This document shows, piece by piece, positions 14,885-21,992 of a stretch of 39,987 nt of DNA; within the stretch, counting starts at the first letter, position 1, and each line of letters starts with the position of its first letter. The position numbers were made by a program, and so were the translations under genes. Source of the DNA: Candidatus Gastranaerophilales bacterium (GTDB lineage: Bacteria; Cyanobacteriota; Vampirovibrionia; Gastranaerophilales; Gastranaerophilaceae). The notes beneath the pieces are model-generated. The model was not told the DNA's origin. It did no database searches and saw nothing but the letters and a program-made list of their open reading frames with translations. The stretch is taken from NCBI GenBank assembly GCA_944326615.1, contig CALVEO010000012.1, positions 1 to 39,987 of the forward strand, written 5' to 3'.

Positions 14885-16076
14885 CCTTTTCTTTCATTTC
14901 TTTGTTATATCTGAATTTTGTAAACAAATTTGATGAACCTGCTATAAAAAATCCCATTACGCCTATTCCGAATAATAAAGGTAGACCTGCAATCAAAACT
15001 TTTTGTTTTAAAAGTTTTTTATACATTGCATCAACGTTGCCGCCTTTGCTTTCTGCAATTTTTCTCAAATCCTTGAGCTTTGGAACTTCCAAATTTTCAT
15101 TTATAAGCTCCCTGCATTTGCCATTTTTATAAAGTAATTTTCTAAAGCCTTTTTCAAGAAGTTCGTTTCCACAGATAATATAAAAACCGACAATCGGGTA
15201 TCTGAATAATGTTTCAAGGAAATTTTGTTTTCCTCTGTCTTTTGAGGCGCCGAAATACCCTGCCCCGCCGACCAAAACACATGATGTAAGCTGTCCTCTG
15301 CTTAAGGCAAGTTTGCCGTTATTATCTGCAAAATCAAGACTTAAATACTTATTAAAAAAGTTTGCTTTCTTTTTGTTATTCTTAAAAAATTTTGTACCCG
15401 GTGCAAGAATGGTTTGTGACAAATTCTGCAAAAATTTTGATTTATCACCGCGTTTTAAAAGCAATGCACTCAATGCAAGACAACCTGCATAAATACAACC
15501 TGCGAGTTTTATATTTTTTTTAGCGCTTTTTTCTACTTTTTCTGCATGTTCTTTGTCTTTTGGCTTATCTTTATTAAGATTTGCAATATTTTCAAAATCA
15601 GACTGCTTAAAAACTTTTAAGGTCATCAAATTTTTAAAATAATTAAGAGTAAATTCAACAAGCGGGATTGCAAACGCACTTAAAGCCAATGCAGCTTTAA
15701 CAGGCAGAAGTTTTTTATTTGCCTGTACATTATTTGATTTAAGAAGTTCAACAGCAGGCTTTGAAATCTGTTGTTTCAAATCTGCAGGAAGTTTTTTTGA
15801 ATAAATTTTTCTAAAAATTCCTTCTCCTAACAGCGCCGGGAAATAATATACAAGTATAGATTCTGATAACTCAAGAAAACTGTTTTCGGCTAAATCTGCT
15901 CTGCTTCTGGCAAAAACAGCTTTTGGGACTAATCCTGTTGCACTATCCTGAATAAATCTTATGTTAGAAAGTCCTGCTCCGCCTTCCTGCACACTTATAA
16001 TTTTGCTTGCAGCCTTTAGACCTATTCCGATATTTCCTGAGTTTGTAAATGATATATTAGCTTTATTTGTTTTCAT
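14856..16076 (-). CDS. Lineage-type membrane protein, paralogue of the gene at 3700-5007
   Basis: 406 residues, Lys-rich, with hydrophobic segments around 71-85 (ESILVYYFPALLGEG), 125-145, 193-208 (LAGCIYAGCLALSAL), 285-300 (YPIVGFYIICGNELL) and 371-392. FIQDSATGLVPKAVFARSRA near the N-terminus and NFLETLFRYPIVGFYIICGN match, in order and spacing, ISNSTGLTIGSYITGKD and EFINYSIKEAGTWFFMYFAG of the protein at 3700-5007. The N-terminus has NISFTNSG. No function is recognised. The start at 16076 is followed by TNKAN; upstream AAAGGAAATTACTA is an adequate ribosome-binding site. It ends inside the uridine kinase-like gene on the other strand. Confidence 0.7.
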   Translation of the reverse strand: MKTNKANISFTNSGNIGIGLKAASKIISVQEGGAGLSNIRFIQDSATGLVPKAVFARSRADLAENSFLELSESILVYYFPALLGEGIFRKIYSKKLPADLKQQISKPAVELLKSNNVQANKKLLPVKAALALSAFAIPLVEFTLNYFKNLMTLKVFKQSDFENIANLNKDKPKDKEHAEKVEKSAKKNIKLAGCIYAGCLALSALLLKRGDKSKFLQNLSQTILAPGTKFFKNNKKKANFFNKYLSLDFADNNGKLALSRGQLTSCVLVGGAGYFGASKDRGKQNFLETLFRYPIVGFYIICGNELLEKGFRKLLYKNGKCRELINENLEVPKLKDLRKIAESKGGNVDAMYKKLLKQKVLIAGLPLLFGIGVMGFFIAGSSNLFTKFRYNKEMKEKAKNKSLSQV

Positions 16077-16104
16077 TAGTAATTTCCTTTATATAGACTG
16101 ACAA

Positions 16105-16141
16105 CACAAAAAATGACCTGCTATACAATAACAGGTCATTT
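16105..16141 (-). terminator. Terminator of the microprotein unit
   Basis: On the minus strand AAATGACCTG (16141-16132) pairs with CAGGTCATTT (16120-16111), followed by a T run (16113-16108). The opposite strand also ends in TTTAT, so it may work in both directions. It separates the microprotein from the gene at 14856-16076. Confidence 0.85.
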
Positions 16142-16163
16142 TATCTTTATTAATATTATCAGC

Positions 16164-16238
16164 TTATTGCCAGCTTAAAAGACCTGTTATTTCAAACAGG
16201 CGCCACCAAGATTGAGTGTTTAAATTTAAGATTGGCAT
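16164..16238 (-). CDS. 24-residue microprotein, YqzL-like
   Basis: A 25-codon gene on the minus strand encodes MPILNLNTQSWWRLFEITGL then LSWQ. It has its own promoter (16265-16293), an AAAGGA ribosome-binding site 11 bases before the ATG, and its own terminator (16105-16141), so it forms a complete unit of about 150 nt. The W-x-x-F-x-x-T-G core resembles the start of the small YqzL family of Firmicutes (W-K-V-F-x-x-T-G-x-I-x-x-Y), which I recall from memory and whose role is unknown to me. Here the C-terminal YLL(Y/F)KE part of that family is missing. It could alternatively be a leader peptide, but no gene follows within the transcript. Confidence 0.6.
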   Translation of the reverse strand: MPILNLNTQSWWRLFEITGLLSWQ

Positions 16239-16264
16239 AAAATTACTTTTCCTTTGTTGAATTT

Positions 16265-16293
16265 ATACTACTACAGTAATAATAAAATGTCAA
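16265..16293 (-). promoter_or_regulatory. Promoter of the microprotein gene
   Basis: On the minus strand TTGACA (16293-16288), 17-bp spacer, TAGTAT (16270-16265). A TATAAA three bases further on is an alternative -10. Confidence 0.65.
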
Positions 16294-16301
16294 TAACCAT
16301 A

Positions 16302-16751
16302 TTATACATGAATTTTTACAACAGCTTTTTTTACTTTTTGCGGAACACCCTCAAGCGCCATTTGCGGTCTGTGAGCTTCATGAGGATAAATCATGACAAA
16401 TCTTTCAGGTTTTAATATAAATGAAGCATCCGGCAGATTTTCTGGATTTTCAAAAAACATAATATCCTTTTCTTCATTATAGGATTCGTTTATTTTAAGT
16501 GCTGCAGGCGAAATACAATCCAACCGCTCAGAGCCGTCCAGAAGCATTTGAATATCAATGCATTTTTTATGAGCTTCAAATCTGCAGTTTTCAGCCAATT
16601 TAGTATCATAAATATCTACATTCGCATAAATATACTCATCAATTTCATAATGACCGGCAGGTGTTTCTGCATTCAATGAAATAAGAAAATCTGCTGTCTT
16701 TTTAGATATTTCACTGTATTTAGAGAGATTTTCAAGATTATCACAAATCAT
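16302..16751 (-). CDS. YhcH/YjgK/YiaL (EbgC-like) family protein
   Basis: The 149-residue cupin-like protein matches the YhcH/YjgK/YiaL family: AGHYEIDEYIYANVDIYDTK, then CRFEAHKKCIDIQMLLDG and, near the C-terminus, VMIYPHEAHRPQMAL with metal-binding His. Characterised members include NanQ, an anomerase for N-acetylneuraminate, and the beta-galactosidase beta subunit; they act on sugar anomers in the cytosol. The ATG at 16751 is one base after the stop of the transketolase subunit gene, so the two are translationally coupled. Upstream frames within transketolase are shadows. Linked to transketolase and a WecG-type glycosyltransferase, it probably serves sugar or surface-glycan metabolism. Confidence 0.85.
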   Translation of the reverse strand: MICDNLENLSKYSEISKKTADFLISLNAETPAGHYEIDEYIYANVDIYDTKLAENCRFEAHKKCIDIQMLLDGSERLDCISPAALKINESYNEEKDIMFFENPENLPDASFILKPERFVMIYPHEAHRPQMALEGVPQKVKKAVVKIHV

Positions 16752-16752
16752 A

Positions 16753-17583
16753 TTAACCGCCTTTAAGTTCTGCCATTGCTTTATCAAATTCATCTTTATT
16801 CGGGGCTTTGCCATGCCAGCCAGCATTATTTTCCATAAATGAAACCCCTTTTCCTTTAACTGTGTTTGCAATTATTACAGCAGGCTTTGAAGCTTTTTTA
16901 GCATTTTCGATAGCCTCATAAACCGCACTAATATCATGTCCGTCAATTTCCTGAACATCCCAGTTAAAGGCTCTTAATTTTTCATCCAGAGGATCAAGAC
17001 ATTTAATATTCTCTGTGCAGCCGTCAATTTGAAGCCTGTTTCTATCAATTATAGCTATTATATTATCAAGTTTTCGCTGACAACAGTGCATAAAAGCTTC
17101 CCAAACACTTCCTTCCTGCAGTTCACCATCCCCTAAAAGACAAAAAACGTTTGCCGGATTTTTATCAAGTTTTAACGCAACAGCCATACCGGAGGCAATA
17201 GATAACCCCTGTCCCAGAGAGCCGGTAGCCGCGTCAATTCCTGGGCATACAGGCATAGGATGCCCTTGAAGACGCGAACCTAAAATTCTAAATGTCATAA
17301 GTTCTTCTTTCGGGAAATAACCAAGCTGCGCTAAAACCGAATATAAAAGCGATGATGCATGCCCCTTAGAAAGCACAAATCTGTCGCGGCTGTCAAAATC
17401 TTTTGAATTTCTCCATTGAGGACATGTTTTCATACATTTATGAAAAAGAACAGTCAAAAGTTCTACAGAAGAGAGTGCGCCCCCAATATGGCCTGATTGG
17501 GCATTATAAACCATTTTCAGAATATTTTGCCTGTTTTCTCTGCATAAAATTTTTATTTCTTTAATTTCTGTCTCACTTAACAT
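16753..17583 (-). CDS. Transketolase, N-terminal (ThDP pyrophosphate-binding) subunit
   Basis: 276 residues covering the first half of transketolase. GHIGGALSSVELL (31-43) and SKGHASSLLYSVLAQLG (72-88) carry conserved His, GSLGQGLSIASGMAVA (121-136) follows, and LLGDGELQEGSVWEA (149-163) plus IIDRNRLQIDG form the ThDP-Mg motif GDG...N. In split transketolases this subunit pairs with a separate C-terminal (pyrimidine-binding) subunit, normally encoded next to it. Here the following gene is YhcH instead, so the partner must be elsewhere. The ATG at 17583 (MLSETEIKE) follows GAGGAG and lies one base past the stop of the WecG-type gene; the upstream TTG frame only re-reads that gene's end. Confidence 0.9.
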   Translation of the reverse strand: MLSETEIKEIKILCRENRQNILKMVYNAQSGHIGGALSSVELLTVLFHKCMKTCPQWRNSKDFDSRDRFVLSKGHASSLLYSVLAQLGYFPKEELMTFRILGSRLQGHPMPVCPGIDAATGSLGQGLSIASGMAVALKLDKNPANVFCLLGDGELQEGSVWEAFMHCCQRKLDNIIAIIDRNRLQIDGCTENIKCLDPLDEKLRAFNWDVQEIDGHDISAVYEAIENAKKASKPAVIIANTVKGKGVSFMENNAGWHGKAPNKDEFDKAMAELKGG

Positions 17584-17584
17584 C

Positions 17585-18307
17585 TTAAACTCCTCTTGGT
17601 ACAAATTTTTCGCGTAACACTCTTAATACGAATAAAGGCAAAGCCGGAAAAATTCTTTTAAATCGTTTCGGTTCTTTAACTGTTCTATAAAGCCATTCTA
17701 TACCAAACTTCTGATAAATTTCAGGTGCTCTTTCAACAACTCCGGACCAGACATCAAAACTTCCTCCAACACCGATAAAAACAGATTCAGGAAAGTCTTT
17801 TTTAGCTTTAAAAATAAATTCTTCCTGCTTAGGCGAACCAAGTGCACACAAAATTAAACGAGGCTGTCTTATCTTAACCTCATTAATAATCTTTTCATCA
17901 TCGTCAAAATACCCGTCATGACAATAAGTTATATAAAGTGCCGGAAATTCTTTTTGCAGATTTTCTTTTGCTTTTTCAACAATTTCGGGTTTAGCACCGA
18001 TTAAAGCTACTGATTGTTGATTTTTAGCACATTCTTCAATTAACCTGTGAGCAAACTCAATACCTGCAATACGCCTTACGCTGCGCCCCATAATTTTAAG
18101 ACCCGTTTCAATCCCGATACCATCAGGAATAACCAGTTCTGCCGAATTGATTATTTTTGCGAAATCAGAATTTTTACATGCATTATTAACCATTTCCGGA
18201 TTTAATGTAACAATCTGTCCGGAAATATTATCAGCATACTCGACAGCCTCCTCAAAAGAGAATAAATCCACATTTAAACCCAAAAATTTTACAATATTTC
18301 TTTCCAT
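17585..18307 (-). CDS. WecG/TagA/CpsF-family glycosyltransferase
   Basis: A 240-residue GT26 enzyme, transferring N-acetylmannosamine or N-acetylmannosaminuronate (or glucose in CpsF-like members) from a UDP donor to a lipid-linked precursor at the cytoplasmic face of the membrane. It shows VTLNPEMVNNACKN, ELVIPDGIGIE with the family P-D-G motif, VALIGAKPEIVEKA, LCALGSPKQEEFI, VFIGVGGSFDVWSG then ERAPEI, and the basic C-terminus RFKRIFPALPLFVLRVLREK thought to hold the membrane. Length is normal for the family. It leads a three-gene unit with transketolase N and YhcH, joined by 1-bp gaps. It has no ribosome-binding site; TATAAT lies 6 nt before the ATG. Confidence 0.92.
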   Translation of the reverse strand: MERNIVKFLGLNVDLFSFEEAVEYADNISGQIVTLNPEMVNNACKNSDFAKIINSAELVIPDGIGIETGLKIMGRSVRRIAGIEFAHRLIEECAKNQQSVALIGAKPEIVEKAKENLQKEFPALYITYCHDGYFDDDEKIINEVKIRQPRLILCALGSPKQEEFIFKAKKDFPESVFIGVGGSFDVWSGVVERAPEIYQKFGIEWLYRTVKEPKRFKRIFPALPLFVLRVLREKFVPRGV

Positions 18308-18313
18308 AAACTA

Positions 18314-18342
18314 ATTATAAACTAAGAAACTAATTTGGTAAA
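18314..18342 (-). promoter_or_regulatory. Promoter of the wecG-like operon, leaderless geometry
   Basis: On the minus strand TTTACC (18342-18337), 17-bp spacer, TATAAT (18319-18314), then 6 nt and the ATG at 18307. Transcription should start on or next to the A of the ATG. Confidence 0.65.
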
Positions 18343-18379
18343 GCAAAAATTAAAAATTTTCGATATAAGAATATTAAAT

Positions 18380-18409
18380 TTGCGATAATGATGTTTTTTA
18401 TGATATTAT
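18380..18409 (+). promoter_or_regulatory. Promoter candidate of the PEP carboxykinase gene
   Basis: TTGCGA at 18380-18385, 18-bp spacer, TATTAT at 18404-18409; GGAGA ribosome-binding site follows about 12 bases later. It is divergent from the wecG-like promoter. Confidence 0.5.
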
Positions 18410-18435
18410 TGTTACGATAATAGGAGATATATTTT

Positions 18436-20082
18436 ATGGCGAGCAAAGAATTTTTTTCAGACTCAAATGAGTTCAAAAGATTGATGTCATCCGCACGTGC
18501 TACAATAGTTACACCGTTTTTCGCAAATAACGTTGAAGAAGTTAAAACAGTATCAGAAGCTTATAAACTTGCAAAAAACAGTCCAGGAACAATAGAATTA
18601 ACAGGAATGCCTGTTTACAAACCAGAAAAAATCGGGCTTCCTAAAGATGCTAATCAATTACTGTTTAATGACGGCGCTGTAGTAGGACGATGCGCTGCAG
18701 CAAGAAAAATTGCCACAGAACCGGGCTGTGATTTAAAAGCTATACTTCCTATTATCAGAGAGGCCATATACCACACCAGAGACAGGTTAATGTACAAAAC
18801 AGAAGCCATAATCGGACTTGATAAAGATTTTATGGTAAAAGCACACCTTCTTATTCCGGAAGGATTTGAAAATATTATGTATAGCTGGATGCTCAATTTC
18901 CAGTATGTTAATGAAACTTATGCGAGTTTGTATGAACATTCAAGAGAAATTGACGAAGGCGACATTTTTGTATTCTCCGATCCTGACTGGTCGCACCCTG
19001 ATTTCCCGTACGGATTAACATTTTTTGATCCGGAACATAACTGTGCCGCAATTTTAGGCATGAGATATTTTGGAGAACACAAAAAGGGAACATTAACTTT
19101 AGCCTGGGGTTGTGCATCACGCAACGGTTATGCATCCTGTCATGGAGGAATGAAACGCTATAATCTTGATAATAACAGAAGTTTCTGCACTGCCGTATTC
19201 GGACTTTCAGGCTCTGGAAAATCAACCATAACCCATGCAAAACACAATAACAAATACAATATTACAGTTTTGCATGACGATGCATTTATTATCAATGTTG
19301 ATAAAAAATATTCCATTGCACTGGAACCTGCTTACTTTGACAAAACAGCCGACTATCCGCCTGAAGCAGATGATAACAAATTTATCCTAACTCAACAAAA
19401 TGCCGGCGCAATACAGCTTGCAGACGGAAAAGTCATTTCAATTACTGAAGATATTAGAAACGGAAACGGGCGTGCAGTTAAATCAAAGCTATGGTCCCCA
19501 AACAGAGTTGACAGAATTGATGAATCTATTAATGCGGTATTCTGGCTTATGAAAGATCCGACAATTCCACCGGTATTAAAACTTACTGAAGCATCTCTCG
19601 GAGCTGCTATGGGGGCTACTCTTGCGACTAAAAGAACATCTGCGGAAAGACTTGCAAAAGGTGTTGATCCCGATGCAATTGTTGTTGAACCTTATGCAAA
19701 CCCGTTCAGAGTATACCCTTTATCTGTTGATTATGAAAGATTTAAACAGCTTATATCAGATGGCGTTGATTGCTATATCCTTAATACAGGCGATTTTATG
19801 GGAACAAAAATATCAAAAGAAACTACACTTCAAATTATTGAATCAATTGTCGAAGGGAAAGCTCAATTCCATCAATGGGAAAACTTTTCTAATATAGAAA
19901 TAATGGATATAGAAGGCTTCAACACTTCTTTGTCAGATGTAAAATATGCATATTCGTTTAAAGCAAGAATGAATGACAGAATTAGTTTTGTAACTTCAAG
20001 GAAAATTGATAAAGCAGGAATTGATAAACTTCCGGACGATGCTTTAGAAGCTTTAAATAATGTTATCAATGAAATTCCATAA
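18436..20082 (+). CDS. pckA: Phosphoenolpyruvate carboxykinase (ATP)
   Basis: The enzyme interconverts oxaloacetate + ATP and PEP + CO2 + ADP. In 548 residues it shows MRYFGEHKKGTLTLAWGCA (209-227, canonical Y-A-G-E-M-K-K), the P-loop FGLSGSGKST (255-264, canonical GLSGTGKTT), the kinase-2 segment VLHDDAF (278-284) with the metal Asp pair, and ITEDIRNGNGRAV, which stands in the place of the usual R-Y-x-x-N/N-T-R region. The N-terminal 150 residues are more divergent from textbook PckA, so it is a distant branch, but the kinase core is clear. In a fermenting gut organism it may run toward oxaloacetate. The ATG follows ATAGGAGATATATTTT. A small membrane protein follows 30 bp later, probably co-transcribed up to the terminator at 20591. 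Confidence 0.85.
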   Translation: MASKEFFSDSNEFKRLMSSARATIVTPFFANNVEEVKTVSEAYKLAKNSPGTIELTGMPVYKPEKIGLPKDANQLLFNDGAVVGRCAAARKIATEPGCDLKAILPIIREAIYHTRDRLMYKTEAIIGLDKDFMVKAHLLIPEGFENIMYSWMLNFQYVNETYASLYEHSREIDEGDIFVFSDPDWSHPDFPYGLTFFDPEHNCAAILGMRYFGEHKKGTLTLAWGCASRNGYASCHGGMKRYNLDNNRSFCTAVFGLSGSGKSTITHAKHNNKYNITVLHDDAFIINVDKKYSIALEPAYFDKTADYPPEADDNKFILTQQNAGAIQLADGKVISITEDIRNGNGRAVKSKLWSPNRVDRIDESINAVFWLMKDPTIPPVLKLTEASLGAAMGATLATKRTSAERLAKGVDPDAIVVEPYANPFRVYPLSVDYERFKQLISDGVDCYILNTGDFMGTKISKETTLQIIESIVEGKAQFHQWENFSNIEIMDIEGFNTSLSDVKYAYSFKARMNDRISFVTSRKIDKAGIDKLPDDALEALNNVINEIP

Positions 20083-20112
20083 TAATAGTTTTATACCAAA
20101 AGAGGAAAGATT

Positions 20113-20592
20113 ATGTTAAAAAAATATGCAATGTCAAATATGGGTTACGCAATTGCGCTTGTAATTATTATCGGTCTTTTTATGATTATAAGTGCACCAA
20201 TGATTGTAGATAATTATAAAAATGATAATAAAACAGCTCAATCAGAACAAAATAACCGCACAAATAATGATTACGAACGTGAAACATATGAACGGTCTGA
20301 TGTCACAGACCGCGAGGGTCGTTTTGTTGATATTATGAGAGAAATGCGCAGAATTGAGGATAATTTAAATTCAAGAGTAAATGATCTGGAAACAGCTCAA
20401 AATGATTTACGTCAAAATATTCAAAACTCCTCTCAAGAAAATCAATCATCATCTTCTGTTACAGACAAATTCATCTGCACAATTGAAGGGAATTTAGATT
20501 CTGAAGGAAATTTTGTACCAATCGACAAAAGAACGAATGTAGAAGATACAAAAAAACAGAAATTTGTATTTGTCTGTGAATATAAGGAATAA
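20113..20592 (+). CDS. Single-pass membrane protein with a coiled-coil segment
   Basis: 159 residues: a short basic start, one hydrophobic helix (about 12-31, YAIALVIIIGLFMIISAPMI), an Asn/Glu/Arg-rich linker, a heptad helix (about 75-100, FVDIMREMRRIEDNLNSRVN), and a C-terminal Cys-containing small domain (KFICTIEGNLDSEGNF ... FVFVCEYKE). The two Cys at about 117 and 156 could form a disulphide, which would suit a periplasmic domain. No family is recognised. It lies 30 bp after pckA with an AAAGAGGAAAG ribosome-binding site and ends at a strong terminator, so it belongs to that transcript. Confidence 0.65.
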   Translation: MLKKYAMSNMGYAIALVIIIGLFMIISAPMIVDNYKNDNKTAQSEQNNRTNNDYERETYERSDVTDREGRFVDIMREMRRIEDNLNSRVNDLETAQNDLRQNIQNSSQENQSSSSVTDKFICTIEGNLDSEGNFVPIDKRTNVEDTKKQKFVFVCEYKE

Positions 20593-20627
20593 AAAAGGAG
20601 CTGTTATAATAACAGCTCCTTTTTTTA
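20591..20627. terminator. Bidirectional terminator between the pckA unit and ferredoxin
   Basis: AAAAAAGGAGCTGTTA (20591-20606), loop TAA, TAACAGCTCC then a T run (20610-20626). The 16-bp stem with A and T flanks works for both converging transcripts. Confidence 0.9.
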
Positions 20628-20640
20628 TTAATTTATAAAA

Positions 20641-20817
20641 TTATTCAACTTCAATTGCTGATACAGGGCAAGCTTCTGCAGCTTCTTTTACACAATCCAT
20701 ATTATCTGCTACAGCTGCTTCATTAACCTGAGCAACACCATCTACTGAAAATACTGCTTCGCAAACTGATTCGCAAGCGCCGCATCCGATACAAGATTCG
20801 TTTACTTTTACTGTCAT
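20641..20817 (-). CDS. Ferredoxin, single [4Fe-4S] type
   Basis: A 58-residue ferredoxin (MTVKVNESCIGCGACESVCE and on). Cys9, Cys12, Cys15 and Cys50 (in ACPVSAIEVE) are placed as the cluster ligands, and Cys19 and Cys42 match the disulphide pair of Thermotoga-type monocluster ferredoxins. It carries low-potential electrons in the cytosol. The ATG at 20817 follows AAGGAGAAAGTAAA, a textbook ribosome-binding site. It lies 102 bp downstream of the dehydratase activase gene on the same strand; activases of that family are reduced by ferredoxin or flavodoxin, so the pairing makes sense. Confidence 0.95.
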   Translation of the reverse strand: MTVKVNESCIGCGACESVCEAVFSVDGVAQVNEAAVADNMDCVKEAAEACPVSAIEVE

Positions 20818-20919
20818 TTTACTTTCTCCTTATAGTTTTATACAATGTGAAAAAATTTTCACAAAATAATTATAATATAAAACATTTAAAAATTCAATCA
20901 TAAAAATTAATTCTTATTT

Positions 20920-21924
20920 CTAAGAAATATCCCATCTTCCGCAGGTACCTCCCCAGCGGGCAATAATATTTCCTTTAATATCTTTAATTTTGTCAACATG
21001 ATGAATATCTTCACCGCCCTCAACAATTGTGATAACCTCGCAATTGTTTGAACAGCCGGTACAATCACAAGTAATAGAATGGAAATTCATTTCTCCTACT
21101 TCCCAACCCTTAAAAGTAGTAGTCGCTTCCGTATATTGATGATTTTCCATTGCAAGCAACGCTGCACCAATTGCGCCCATTGTCTGATGATGATCAGGTA
21201 CAATAATCTTATGTCCGAGAGCTTCTTCAAAAGCTTTTACCATACCGGAATTTGTTGCAACACCGCCCTGAAATGAAAATACAGGCAAAAGTTCTTTACC
21301 CAAAGCAAGATTTGCAAGATAGTTTCTGACAAGAGCCTGACAAAGACCATATAACAAATCCTCCACAGGATATCCAAGCTGTTGTTTGTGGATTAAATCG
21401 CTCTCTGCAAAAACTCCGCATCGCCCTGCAATACGGGCAGGATTTTCAGATTTCAATGCAGTATCGCCAAATTCTTCAATAGGAACATTCAATCTTTGAG
21501 CCTGATGATCAAGAAAACTTCCGGTTCCTGCAGCACATACAGTATTCATTGCAAAATCAGTTACAATACCGTCTCTTAAAATAATAATTTTGCTGTCCTG
21601 CCCGCCGATTTCAAGAATTGTCTGAACGCCGGGAACATTAATACTTGCGGCAACAGCATGTGCTGTAATCTCATTTTTTATAATATCAGCACCAACTAAA
21701 GCACCTGCAAGATTTCTGCCGGATCCTGTAGTGCCGACACCCATAACTTCATAATCAGTCAATTTCTTAGCATAAAGTTCATTCAAACCCTTTTGCACTG
21801 CCATAACAGGCTTGCCTGCAGTTCTTAGCATGTAACTGTCTACATACTTGCCTTTTTCATCTACAAGAGCTAGCTTTGTTGTAACTGATCCAACATCTAT
21901 CCCTAAATATACTGTCAAACTCAT
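20920..21924 (-). CDS. Acyl-CoA dehydratase activase (BadF/BadG/HgdC ATPase family)
   Basis: Homodimeric activases of this family use ATP to push an electron from a bridging [4Fe-4S] cluster into 2-hydroxyacyl-CoA dehydratases or benzoyl-CoA reductases. The 334 residues show the ASKHA phosphate loop YLGIDVGSVTTKLALVD (6-22), GVGTTGSGR, EIGGQDSKIIIL (105-116), and the two cluster Cys in NTVCAAGTGSF (130) and AGRCGVFAESD (169). HgdC-type activases are about 260 residues; here a C-terminal extension adds CDCTGCSNNC (about 286-295) and a final GGTCGRWDIS, as in activase-like proteins of the larger DUF2229 system as I recall. No dehydratase subunit is in the window. Start at ATG 21924 with AAGGAATT upstream. 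Confidence 0.85.
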   Translation of the reverse strand: MSLTVYLGIDVGSVTTKLALVDEKGKYVDSYMLRTAGKPVMAVQKGLNELYAKKLTDYEVMGVGTTGSGRNLAGALVGADIIKNEITAHAVAASINVPGVQTILEIGGQDSKIIILRDGIVTDFAMNTVCAAGTGSFLDHQAQRLNVPIEEFGDTALKSENPARIAGRCGVFAESDLIHKQQLGYPVEDLLYGLCQALVRNYLANLALGKELLPVFSFQGGVATNSGMVKAFEEALGHKIIVPDHHQTMGAIGAALLAMENHQYTEATTTFKGWEVGEMNFHSITCDCTGCSNNCEVITIVEGGEDIHHVDKIKDIKGNIIARWGGTCGRWDIS

Positions 21925-21992
21925 TTTATTTAATTCCTTATTTATTCAATAATTTTATAATAACACAAACAAAAATAAAAAGAGCCGACATA

